DNA of 36,242 bases from JAUVKA01 sp964465145. Its GTDB lineage: Bacteria; Bacteroidota; Bacteroidia; Bacteroidales; UBA12481. The translations under genes were made by a program, and so were the position numbers. Every line of letters begins with the position of its first letter. Within the stretch, counting starts at the first letter, position 1. The notes under the pieces were generated by a model. The model was given only the letters and a program-made list of their open reading frames with translations. It was not told the DNA's origin and ran no database searches. Positions 16,723 to 25,310 of this stretch are shown in pieces. Where the stretch lies: NCBI GenBank assembly GCA_964465145.1, contig CAYXJR010000048.1:1-36242 (forward strand), written 5' to 3'.

Positions 16723-18414
16723 ATGATCAGAAGATCTATTTTAAGAATAGCTGTGCTTGTTATTATGTTGATTATAACCAGTTGCAGCAACCCGGACAAG
16801 GAACAAAAAACGGATGGGAGGATCAGTTTTCAAGGAATCGAGTTTGATATGCCGCAGATACATCTGCCGGATATTCCGGCTAATCTGGTACGAATCACCG
16901 ATTTCGGAGCAGTCAGCGGAGGGCAGGTATTAAATACCGGCGCATTTGCCGATGCCATTGAGGCTGTATCGGAACAGGGGGGTGGAAAAGTGATTATACC
17001 ACCGGGAATCTGGCTCACCGGGCCGATTACCCTTAAAAGTAATCTTGAGTTGCATGCCGAACAAGGTGCAATGATTCTTTTTTCATCCGATAAAAACCTA
17101 TATCCCTTGATTAAAACCAGTTTTGAAGGATTGGATACCTGGCGCTGTTTTTCACCAATTTATGGCGATAGTGTGGAAAATGTGGCTTTGACCGGCAAAG
17201 GTATCTGGGATGGTTCCGGCGATGCCTGGCGGCATGTGAAGAAAAGCAAAATGACCGACAGCCAGTGGAAAAAACTGGTTGAATCAGGAGGTGTGCTGAA
17301 CGAAAAAAAAAACGAATGGTATCCCTCGGAACAATTCAGGAAAGCCTCAGAAAATTCTGATTTGAATGTACCGCTCAACTTGAAGACAAAAGAGGATTTT
17401 GAAGCTGTTCGGGATTTCCTCCGTCCCGTGATGGTAAAAATTCAAAACAGCAGAAGGATATTATTCGACGGACCGGTATTTCAGAATTCCCCTGCATGGT
17501 GCATTCACCCCCTTCTGGTAGAGGATCTGACTGTTAGAAACATAATGGTTCGAAATCCATGGTATTCACAGAATGGTGACGGAATAGACATTGAATCATG
17601 CAGGAATGTATTGGTTGAAAACTGCAATTTCGACGTCGGCGATGATGCTATTTGTATCAAATCAGGGAAAAATGAAGATGGCCGCCGGCGAGGTGTTCCC
17701 TGTGAAAATTTGATCATCAGAAGCAATATAGTATATCATGGACATGGCGGTGTCACAATTGGCAGCGAAATGTCAGGAGGGGTCCGGAACATACATGTGT
17801 CAGATTGTATATTTATGGGAACGGATGTCGGCCTGAGGTTCAAAAGTAACCGCAGCCGCGGAGGAGTAGTGGAAAACATATTTATGTCAGATATCATTAT
17901 GACAGATATCCCGACTTTTGCCATTTCATTCAACCTGTCTTATGGCGGACTTTCCGTTTCTGAATTGCTTGAATCAGGAGCGACAAGGGAAATTACCCGA
18001 AAGGAAGCCGTGACAGAAAAAACTCCGGTTTTCAGGGATATTTCCTTTAGGGATATCACAGTTAAAGGTGCCTTACAGGCTGTGTTTTTACAGGGGTTAC
18101 CCGAAATGAACCTGAAAAACATTGAGTTATCCGATATGCTTATTGAATCTGAAAACGGATTTTCTGCCATTGACGTCGATGGTCTTAAAATTGAAAACAT
18201 CCGGCTTATCACCAGGAATGAAACGGCTTTTGAATTTTTCAATTGTGAAAATGTTGTCATGAAGGAATCATTATTCAATTCCGATGCCAAATCGGCTGTA
18301 AAAGTCAATGGCTCTGAATGCGCGAAAATTACCCTATATTCAAAGGATGAAAAACCGGTAAAAGATCAAACAGCGATTGGGCCTGAAGTACCGGCGGGAG
18401 CCGTAAAGTTTTAG
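16723..18414 (+). CDS. Polygalacturonase, glycoside hydrolase family 28
   Basis: 563 residues with a lipobox-like start (ITSC). Full-length GH28 beta-helix opening with VRITDFGAVSGGQVLNTGAF. All four GH28 signatures are present: NGDGID with Asp286 (a variant of NTD), GDDAICIKSG with Asp307/Asp308, GHGG with His341 (G-H-G), and LRFKSN with Arg372/Lys374 (a variant of R-I-K). The insert near 180-225 (KKLVESGGVLNEKKNEWYPS) is typical of Bacteroidota pectin-locus GH28 enzymes. It hydrolyses alpha-1,4-galacturonide links in homogalacturonan or rhamnogalacturonan oligomers; exo versus endo action cannot be read from the sequence. It follows the deleted CE8 gene by 10 bp and precedes the CE8-PL1 fusion by 47 bp. 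Intact. Confidence 0.93.
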   Translation: MIRRSILRIAVLVIMLIITSCSNPDKEQKTDGRISFQGIEFDMPQIHLPDIPANLVRITDFGAVSGGQVLNTGAFADAIEAVSEQGGGKVIIPPGIWLTGPITLKSNLELHAEQGAMILFSSDKNLYPLIKTSFEGLDTWRCFSPIYGDSVENVALTGKGIWDGSGDAWRHVKKSKMTDSQWKKLVESGGVLNEKKNEWYPSEQFRKASENSDLNVPLNLKTKEDFEAVRDFLRPVMVKIQNSRRILFDGPVFQNSPAWCIHPLLVEDLTVRNIMVRNPWYSQNGDGIDIESCRNVLVENCNFDVGDDAICIKSGKNEDGRRRGVPCENLIIRSNIVYHGHGGVTIGSEMSGGVRNIHVSDCIFMGTDVGLRFKSNRSRGGVVENIFMSDIIMTDIPTFAISFNLSYGGLSVSELLESGATREITRKEAVTEKTPVFRDISFRDITVKGALQAVFLQGLPEMNLKNIELSDMLIESENGFSAIDVDGLKIENIRLITRNETAFEFFNCENVVMKESLFNSDAKSAVKVNGSECAKITLYSKDEKPVKDQTAIGPEVPAGAVKF

Positions 18415-18461
18415 ATAGGTTTTAAAAGAGTATTAATTCCCGAACCTTATTTTCATTTATA

Positions 18462-21400
18462 ATGAAGCATATTTTCATCCTTCTGACTTTAATACTTGGC
18501 ACGGGAATAAATCACACTGCTTATTCGAATGATAATCCCTTAAATGCAGATATTGTGGTGGCATTGGACGGAACAGGTGATTTTAATTCAATCCAGGCAG
18601 CCATAAATGCCGCACCGGAAAACAGCGACCGGAGAACCATAATTTACATCAGGAGAGGACTTTATAATACTGAAAAGCTGATTGTACCAGATGACAAAAC
18701 CAACATTACACTGATTGGTGAAAGTCGCGAGGAAACCGTCATCAGCTATCACATCTACGATTGCAGCGGGGGTAAATGCCCGCCTGAAGATGCAGCATTG
18801 TGGACAGGGGATAATATTCTCACGTCAGCAACCCTGACCGTCGAGGGCAACGGTTTTCGTGCTGAAAACATGACCATCCAAAATACGGCCGGACCTGTAG
18901 GGCAGGCTCAGGCATTAACAGTCAGAGCTGACAGATGTGTATTTTTTAATGTTGATTTTTACGGCTACCAGAATACAATGTATTTCTGGAGTGAAGGAAA
19001 AAGAAGCTATTTCGAAGGCTGCCTGGTGGTTGGCCGTACCGATTACATTTACGGTGCGGGTACAGTGTTTTTCCAATCGTGTGAAATCCGGAGCTGGGGT
19101 GGCGGCTGGATAACTGCTCCGTCAACGGCAAAAGACCAGCCTTATGGTTTTGTTTTTAATGAATGCAGCATTACCTATGCAACGAACAGTCCGCGTGGCG
19201 GCGATGATGGCGTTCCTGTCCGGTTTGGCCGCCCCTGGCACGAATACCCTAAGGTGGCCTGGTTAAGGTGCGAAATGACCGGAATGATCCATCCGCAGGG
19301 ATGGGGCGATACCTGGGATATGAGCTATGCTGCAACCAGTGCCGATTTACATTTGTACGAATATCAAAATACCGGACCGGGCGCCGATATGAGCAACCGG
19401 GCCGATTGGGCAGGATTAAGGGCCTTAACTGAGGAGGAAGCGCTCGATTATACCGTCCAAAAAGTCATGGCCGGAAACGATGGCTGGGACCCGACGGCTG
19501 AACCGCCGGTTGTTAAGGTTTATACCTGGGTGGGGGGCACGGCAAATAATGGATGGCGTGTACCTCAGAACTGGAACCCCGAGGGAATTCCTGCAAAAGG
19601 GGAATCAGCCACCGTTGATGGGGAATTTACTATTGTCGCCGATGGAGATACCTTGCATGCCGATTTAATTTTGAAAAAAGGAGCGATACTGGAGATTGAA
19701 GCAAGCTGCGTAGCCTCATATGTATCAGTTTCTTCGGCCCAAATCCAGACTTCCTCCGATGCTTCACTCCATGGAAAAATTGCTACTAAAGATTCGGTAA
19801 TTTTTTCTGTTGGCAATGAACTGACCCTAAACGCTACTTTGACTGGAGTTCATCTCCTGATAAAATCCGGTGGCGGAAAATTAATATTTAATGCGGATAA
19901 CAGCGATTTTTCAGGCCAGATAAAGATTATGTATGGTACTTTGGAGGCGGTAGGAGATGGATCGCTGGGAAAAAGCCCGGTTATGTTGAGCAGTGGAGCA
20001 AGCTTAATTGTGGATAACAGCAATTCCTTCTATGCAAAAGCAAAACTTGAGGTTTATTCCGATTCTCACCTGGAATTAAATGCCGATATCACAACAAGTG
20101 AGTTTTTCATCGACGGCGAATTGCAAAGTGTCGGGGAATATACCGCTCAAACCAATCCGGGTTTGATTAGCGGCAATGGAAAAATTATTGTCGGCCGACC
20201 GGAAATCTTTGTTTTTCACAGGGGGTCCAATGGAAATTGGGACAATCCTGAACACTACACTCCTGCACTATTGACGATTGAAGGAGAAACTGCCATTGTG
20301 GAAGAGGAGATGGAAACCACATCGACAGTCTACGAAGCTGACATCATTTTGCAAGGTGCCGGTAATCTTCGCCTGCGGGGTGCCCATCAAAGCACAGGGA
20401 CAATTTACATGAACGCAGGGACATCTTTCCGTTATAACACAAGCGGTACCGGTATGTCTCTTGATGCCCATATTACTGTTCAGGGAGATGTGACCATGAT
20501 CATGGAAAGCGGTAATGCGGACGGCAGCACTATGGTTTTGTCGGGGCCGGTTTCTGGCTATAATACTGTAACGGCCCTGAACAACGGGAAGGGAACTGTC
20601 AATACCGGGACCTTGCAGCTTAGCGGAAATAATACCGGTTTTATGGGAACCTGGGACCTGACCCGCTATAGCAACAGATATCCAAGCACACCTGGCTACA
20701 TTAGCATTCTGGAAGGTATAAGTGAAAATGCATTCGGGAAAGGGAAGATAAAAGCAGGGCTGGAAAACAAAGTAATATTCAGCCATCCAAAAGCTGCAGG
20801 AGATTCACTTGTGTTGACCCTGAATGACTCGGCAAAGGCAGTTTTAAATACTAATTTATTGGTCAGGAAATTCATGCTAAACGGAAATTCTGTTCCGGTA
20901 GGAGAATATTCATTCATCACCAATCCGGAATTTTACGAGGGATCGGGGAAAATAATTGTAAGTGATACCGACACTATCCCTGATGAAAAAGACCTCCCTG
21001 CCTTTCCTGGTGCAGAAGGACACGGAAAATATACAACCGGGGGCAGGGGGGGCCGAGTAATCTATGTCACAAATATTGAAGATGATAACAATCCAGGCTC
21101 ACTCAGGTTCGCCCTCAACCAAACAGGGCCAAGATCAATCCTCTTTAAAGTTTCAGGAACCATTCAGCTGAAATCAAGGCTTAATATTTCTAAAGGAGAT
21201 GTTACTATTGCCGGCCAAACTGCCCCGGGTGACGGTATTACCCTTCGCGACTACCCGGTTGTGGTAAATTCGAACAATGTGATTATCCGGTTCGTCCGGT
21301 TCAGGATGGGTGATAGTGCTGATCAGGAAGGCGATGCGTTTGGCGGTAGGAATTATAAGAACATCATCGTTGACCATTGTTCCATGAGCTGGTCAACCGA

Positions 21401-22610
21401 CGAATGCGTGTCGTTTTACGGTAATGAAAATTTTTCGCTTCAATGGTGTATGATTTCTGAAAGCCTCAGAAATTCGGTACACGAAAAAGGTGCACACGGT
21501 TACGGCGGAATCTGGGGCGGTAAAAATGCATCCTTCCACCACAACCTCCTGGCACACCACGACAGCCGTAATCCAAGGCTCGGGGAATCAAAAGGCGAAG
21601 TATTTGCACTGACAGATCTTATTGATTTGCGGAACAATGTAATATACAATTGGAAGGGAAATAGCTGCTATGGTGGCGAGGCTATGAATGCAAATATCGT
21701 GAACTGTTATTATAAACCGGGTCCGGCAACTACCAAAAAAGAAAGAATCATTGCCATTGATAAACTGACTGAAACAGGATATCCTATTTCAGATATTTGG
21801 GGGAAATTCTATATCGATGGTAATGTTCTGACAGAATCTGTCAGGGCAACAAACGACAACTGGACCTATGGCGTGTACAACCAGTACAACGCCAAATATA
21901 CTGTTACACAGGAGGAAAAGCTGGCAATGCGCCTATATGAACCGCTTAACCCGGGCGAAGTTACAACTCACTCGGCTGAAGATGCTTATGAAAAAATCCT
22001 GGAATTTGGTGGCGCAAGTTTGAAACGCGATTCGGTTGATCAAAGGATAATTCATGATGTTTCAACGGGAACGGCTACCTACATGACAGGAGGCAATGGC
22101 AGCACCAAAGGAATTATCGATACCCAGGATGCCGTTGGCGGCTGGCCGTTATTGGTATCCCTTGATGCACCTCCAGATACCGATGGTGATGGTATGCCCG
22201 ACGAGTGGGAAACGGCAAACGGTCTTTCAGCAAGCGATCCCGGCGATGCTCAATTAATAACCGTGGATGGTGATTATCCGAACCTGGAAGTTTATATTAA
22301 CAGCATTGTGGCAGATATCATTAACGAACAAAACAAGGATGCAATTTCCTCCTCAGTTTATGAAATTGTAAAGGAAAGAGATGAAATCAGTATTTTTTTC
22401 AACAATTCCTCATACGAACTGAATTTGAACCACTGTGTTATTATTAAGAACATCTCTGTTTACAGCATTGCCGGCAAGCAGTTACTGAATGAGGAATTTC
22501 ATTCCTCCTCGGTGAAAATGCCGATAAGCGGCTTGCAAACAGGCATTTACATTGTCCGTGTCATCGATGAGAATAACAGGATATTTGCTAAAAGGGTTCC
22601 CGTTTTTTAA
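18462..22610 (+). CDS. Pectinesterase-pectate lyase fusion (CE8 + PL1) with T9SS sorting domain
   Basis: 1382 residues. Signal peptide (1-22). CE8 domain ~28-340 with GPVGQAQAL (Gln148), YQNTMY (Gln170/Asn171), TDYIYG (Asp194) and GRPW (Arg257). Two related ~230-residue beta-rich linker modules (~352-577 and ~582-833). PL1 domain ~846-1290 with DHCSMSWSTDE (971-981), HHN (1026-1028) and RNPRLG (1036-1041). A DTDGDGMPDEWE calcium-type motif. T9SS C-terminal domain ~1298-1382 ending GIYIVRVIDENNRIFAKRVPVF. It couples demethylation and lyase cleavage of pectin in one secreted or cell-surface protein. The usual catalytic acid/base Asp of the CE8 QDT motif is Asn here. The stop overlaps the next gene's ATG by one base. 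Confidence 0.93.
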   Translation: MKHIFILLTLILGTGINHTAYSNDNPLNADIVVALDGTGDFNSIQAAINAAPENSDRRTIIYIRRGLYNTEKLIVPDDKTNITLIGESREETVISYHIYDCSGGKCPPEDAALWTGDNILTSATLTVEGNGFRAENMTIQNTAGPVGQAQALTVRADRCVFFNVDFYGYQNTMYFWSEGKRSYFEGCLVVGRTDYIYGAGTVFFQSCEIRSWGGGWITAPSTAKDQPYGFVFNECSITYATNSPRGGDDGVPVRFGRPWHEYPKVAWLRCEMTGMIHPQGWGDTWDMSYAATSADLHLYEYQNTGPGADMSNRADWAGLRALTEEEALDYTVQKVMAGNDGWDPTAEPPVVKVYTWVGGTANNGWRVPQNWNPEGIPAKGESATVDGEFTIVADGDTLHADLILKKGAILEIEASCVASYVSVSSAQIQTSSDASLHGKIATKDSVIFSVGNELTLNATLTGVHLLIKSGGGKLIFNADNSDFSGQIKIMYGTLEAVGDGSLGKSPVMLSSGASLIVDNSNSFYAKAKLEVYSDSHLELNADITTSEFFIDGELQSVGEYTAQTNPGLISGNGKIIVGRPEIFVFHRGSNGNWDNPEHYTPALLTIEGETAIVEEEMETTSTVYEADIILQGAGNLRLRGAHQSTGTIYMNAGTSFRYNTSGTGMSLDAHITVQGDVTMIMESGNADGSTMVLSGPVSGYNTVTALNNGKGTVNTGTLQLSGNNTGFMGTWDLTRYSNRYPSTPGYISILEGISENAFGKGKIKAGLENKVIFSHPKAAGDSLVLTLNDSAKAVLNTNLLVRKFMLNGNSVPVGEYSFITNPEFYEGSGKIIVSDTDTIPDEKDLPAFPGAEGHGKYTTGGRGGRVIYVTNIEDDNNPGSLRFALNQTGPRSILFKVSGTIQLKSRLNISKGDVTIAGQTAPGDGITLRDYPVVVNSNNVIIRFVRFRMGDSADQEGDAFGGRNYKNIIVDHCSMSWSTDECVSFYGNENFSLQWCMISESLRNSVHEKGAHGYGGIWGGKNASFHHNLLAHHDSRNPRLGESKGEVFALTDLIDLRNNVIYNWKGNSCYGGEAMNANIVNCYYKPGPATTKKERIIAIDKLTETGYPISDIWGKFYIDGNVLTESVRATNDNWTYGVYNQYNAKYTVTQEEKLAMRLYEPLNPGEVTTHSAEDAYEKILEFGGASLKRDSVDQRIIHDVSTGTATYMTGGNGSTKGIIDTQDAVGGWPLLVSLDAPPDTDGDGMPDEWETANGLSASDPGDAQLITVDGDYPNLEVYINSIVADIINEQNKDAISSSVYEIVKERDEISIFFNNSSYELNLNHCVIIKNISVYSIAGKQLLNEEFHSSSVKMPISGLQTGIYIVRVIDENNRIFAKRVPVF

Positions 22611-23380
22611 TGTTTCCCAGAATGAAAAAAATTGGGTTTCTCCATAAAATCCTGTTTGGCGTTTGCTTGATTACAACTCCATTTTTTAAGGTGTGGGCAC
22701 AGGAAATTCCTGATCCTGATTTTAGAATGATTGGATATGCTTCAGTGAGCGAAAGCGGATTGGAAACAACTACCGGAGGAGAGGGAGGTATTACCATTGT
22801 GATAGAAACCCTGGCAGAACTGATAAACTGGGGTGCCGGCCGGGAAGATAACAATACACCTGAAATCGTTATTATTAAAGGGAAAATCGAGGCTGAATCA
22901 ACCGTTATTATCTCAATAAAAAGAGGTGGAAACATATCGATCCTGGGCGATCAGGGATCAGGAAATGGTTTTGGTGAACTGAAAAATGTTTCAATAATTA
23001 TTTGGAAAATATTTCTGATTATGGATTTGCAGTAAGGAATGGTGCACATGCAAAAATTGAAAACTGCCATTTTGAAAACGTTGACAAACCCATTGTCACC
23101 GATAAATTCGAAGGAATCCCGGCCCGGTCTGGAGGTTAAAAACGTTTTTATCAGCAGATTGGATGGCTCTTTACAAATAGAATACAGCTCCGGAAAAATT
23201 ATGGATGCGACGCTTTCGGTTTACTCAATTAACGGTAAAGGACTGCTGGTTAAAAACCTGGTTTTTGAGGCAGGAAACCAGGCCAGTTCTGTTAAACTGG
23301 AAGGCCTAAAAACGGGTCTGTACCTGGTAAGAATAGAAAAGGAAGGATATAATTTCTCCAGGAAGTTATTGGTGTTTTAG
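22610..23380 (+). pseudogene. Pectate lyase (PL1) with T9SS tail, broken by two internal junctions
   Basis: Begins ATGTTTCCCAGAATG, overlapping the previous stop; a signal peptide fits the second Met (22622). The first ~125 residues are a normal PL1 start: IGYASVSESGLETTTGGEGG and GNISILGDQGSGNGFGELKN. Near 22985-23000 the match jumps to a different frame encoding NYLENISDYGFAVRNGAHAK and ENCHFENVDKPIVTDKFEGI, which is late PL1 sequence. Near 23100-23130 it jumps again, to the frame carrying an intact T9SS C-terminal domain (SVYSINGKGLLVKNLVF ... YLVRIEKEGYNFSRKLLVF). The catalytic centre is gone and no single frame spans the gene, so it is non-functional as assembled. The intact ancestor would be a secreted pectate lyase. 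Confidence 0.82.
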
Positions 23381-23388
23381 ATCTGCAC

Positions 23389-23424
23389 AAAAAAAAGGCC
23401 GGCCCGTGAAGGGCCAGCCTTTAT
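23389..23424 (-). terminator. Intrinsic terminator between convergent operons
   Basis: An 11-bp stem with one mismatch (AAGGCCGGCCC / GGGCCAGCCTT) and loop GTGAA at 23395-23421. On the minus strand it is followed by an eight-base U tract (the A run at 23389-23396), making a strong intrinsic terminator for the operon descending from kduI. The plus-strand side has only a weak T tract, so it may be partly bidirectional. It lies between the PL1 pseudogene and the DUF4957-like T9SS gene. Confidence 0.85.
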
Positions 23425-23438
23425 GATTGATTATCAGC

Positions 23439-25178
23439 TTACCTTACGATTAGTTTTTTCACAAATGAATCCTCGTTCATCGAACGGATAAAGTATACTC
23501 CCTGCTGTAAATCACTGACATCGATATAATCGGATATCGATTCAACCATTTTTGATTTCACCAGGCTTCCGGCAATATTGTAAACTCCTACCTGAACAGG
23601 CCGGTCAAAATCTATATAAACCTTGTCATTGGCCGGGTTAGGGTAGATATTAACTATAGATTTCTCAATTTCTATTGGATTTACCGAGGAGGAGCCAGAC
23701 TCTGTTTTGATATAGTATAAGTTAACACCGCTGCTTGGCGAGTACAAATAGATTTTTGTCGGTCCTCCGGTATATGCATAAGTTCCCTTTGAGATAGAAG
23801 CACCCAAAGCAGGAAACTCACCGATTAAATTGTCTTTACTTCCGGCAGCAATGTTCAATACGCGATCGGCACTGCTCGAAGAGGACATTCCTATTACTGT
23901 TATGGTTGTATTTCCCATAACATCGAAAGAAATAACCCTGTTAACTGGCATGCCGCTATCATCAAAACCACCACTGCCTCCAAATTTCAAACGATGGGTG
24001 AAAACCATGTCATCCAATTCTTTACCATTCTCATCAATGGTCACTTTCTTTTCAGCATCTGCATAAATGGTCAGACCGGTAACAGTTTTAGTCATGTCCA
24101 TGTCACCAAGTGCATTAAAAGCAGCATGGCTGATATTCCATTCTACTCCACCATCAGATGTTGCTATACCCCAGCGCGGGTCTCCAGCACTGCCGATTCC
24201 TGCAAATGCCGGATCCATATAATTGAAATTCCCCATTGAGGGATCCTTCCAAAATTCAGCAGCAGTGACTGCCATGGCAGCATCCAGAAATGGATGGATG
24301 GTGTCCTTTTCAGCGGCAAAAACCAGGTCGCTGGTTGTATAGAAGTTTTCAAAAGTCCAGCTTGTTTCTGCCAGGCCGTCAAATCCGTCAAATCCGGTTG
24401 AGCCACTGTTCTCTTCATCCCAACCAGGCCCCCAAACGGTATTTTTGATAGTAATTCCATTTAAAACGTTGTCCTGCCCGGCTTCCCTCCAACGGAAAAG
24501 CCGCTGATCGGTGGCAGGGGTCTCATTAATGGTACAACCGTCAATTACTACTGAATTTGTGTTGTTCCTGCTGGTGATAAACCCTCTTGCTCTTGTAATG
24601 GTAGTATTTGTAATTGAAATATTGTTGCACATCCATACATCCTTATCAACTGTTATTATCCCATAATCCCTTAGGCTGTCGATAGCACAGTTCATAATAG
24701 TGTACTTGTCAAGAGTTCCAGGACCGTTATCCTTCATTCGCAACATACCCCGCAGGGAATGCACTTTGCATCCATCGAGGCGCAATTCCCCAATGGTAGC
24801 TGCAACGTTTGAATTAAGGACATAATGGTCATCAAAACTGCCAAAGAACTCGATGTTTTTAAAAATGATTGAATCAACCACAGCACCGTCAGCAAAGTTG
24901 AAATTGTCATCACAATCGATCTTTGGCATATTCAAGTCAAAAAGATTTGCGCTTTGTAGGGTCACGGCCTTATCAAAGGCATAACTCCCTGCCGAGTATG
25001 TCTTGCCAGGTTCCAGAAGAACAACTGCTCCAGCAGGCACATCCGGAAGTGTGTCAACCAGTATGTTCTCATTGTCAATTCCTGTGAGATCAATCACATC
25101 CTGACCGTAGCTATTCACCGAAGAGAAAGCACCCAGGGCAAGGATCATTACTATTAGTGTAGAATTTTTCATAAGCAA
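23439..25178 (-). CDS. Secreted DUF4957/DUF5123-like beta-helix protein with T9SS sorting domain
   Basis: 579 residues from 25178; Met at 25172 is an alternative start. Signal peptide ends near SVNSYGQ. Residues ~27-340 are the same beta-helix family as the lipoprotein at 12539-14179, sharing VIDLTGID, LPDV, LRDYGI, SRNN.NS, IDGCT.NE and FRWREAGQDNV. Residues ~348-493 form a distinct beta-sandwich module (MVFTHRLKFGGSGGF, TTITVIGMSSSSSADRVLNI, YTGGPTKIYLYSPSSG), which I recall from secreted Bacteroidota pectate lyases. Residues ~500-579 are a T9SS C-terminal domain (NIYPNPANDKVYIDF ... GVYFIRSMNEDSFVKKLIVR). I infer a surface or secreted pectin-binding role; catalysis cannot be excluded. Last gene of the minus-strand operon, with a 132-bp gap to DUF4861. 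Confidence 0.85.
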   Translation of the reverse strand: MLMKNSTLIVMILALGAFSSVNSYGQDVIDLTGIDNENILVDTLPDVPAGAVVLLEPGKTYSAGSYAFDKAVTLQSANLFDLNMPKIDCDDNFNFADGAVVDSIIFKNIEFFGSFDDHYVLNSNVAATIGELRLDGCKVHSLRGMLRMKDNGPGTLDKYTIMNCAIDSLRDYGIITVDKDVWMCNNISITNTTITRARGFITSRNNTNSVVIDGCTINETPATDQRLFRWREAGQDNVLNGITIKNTVWGPGWDEENSGSTGFDGFDGLAETSWTFENFYTTSDLVFAAEKDTIHPFLDAAMAVTAAEFWKDPSMGNFNYMDPAFAGIGSAGDPRWGIATSDGGVEWNISHAAFNALGDMDMTKTVTGLTIYADAEKKVTIDENGKELDDMVFTHRLKFGGSGGFDDSGMPVNRVISFDVMGNTTITVIGMSSSSSADRVLNIAAGSKDNLIGEFPALGASISKGTYAYTGGPTKIYLYSPSSGVNLYYIKTESGSSSVNPIEIEKSIVNIYPNPANDKVYIDFDRPVQVGVYNIAGSLVKSKMVESISDYIDVSDLQQGVYFIRSMNEDSFVKKLIVR

Positions 25179-25310
25179 TACTTTTTGATTTAGAAATTCA
25201 AGACTATCGTTGTGAGAATTTTATATATTTTTAAAGTTACAAATTATTGATATAGCATTAATTACAGGAGGGATTGGCTATCGTATCAAAATGCGGGTGA
25301 TATTTTCCCT

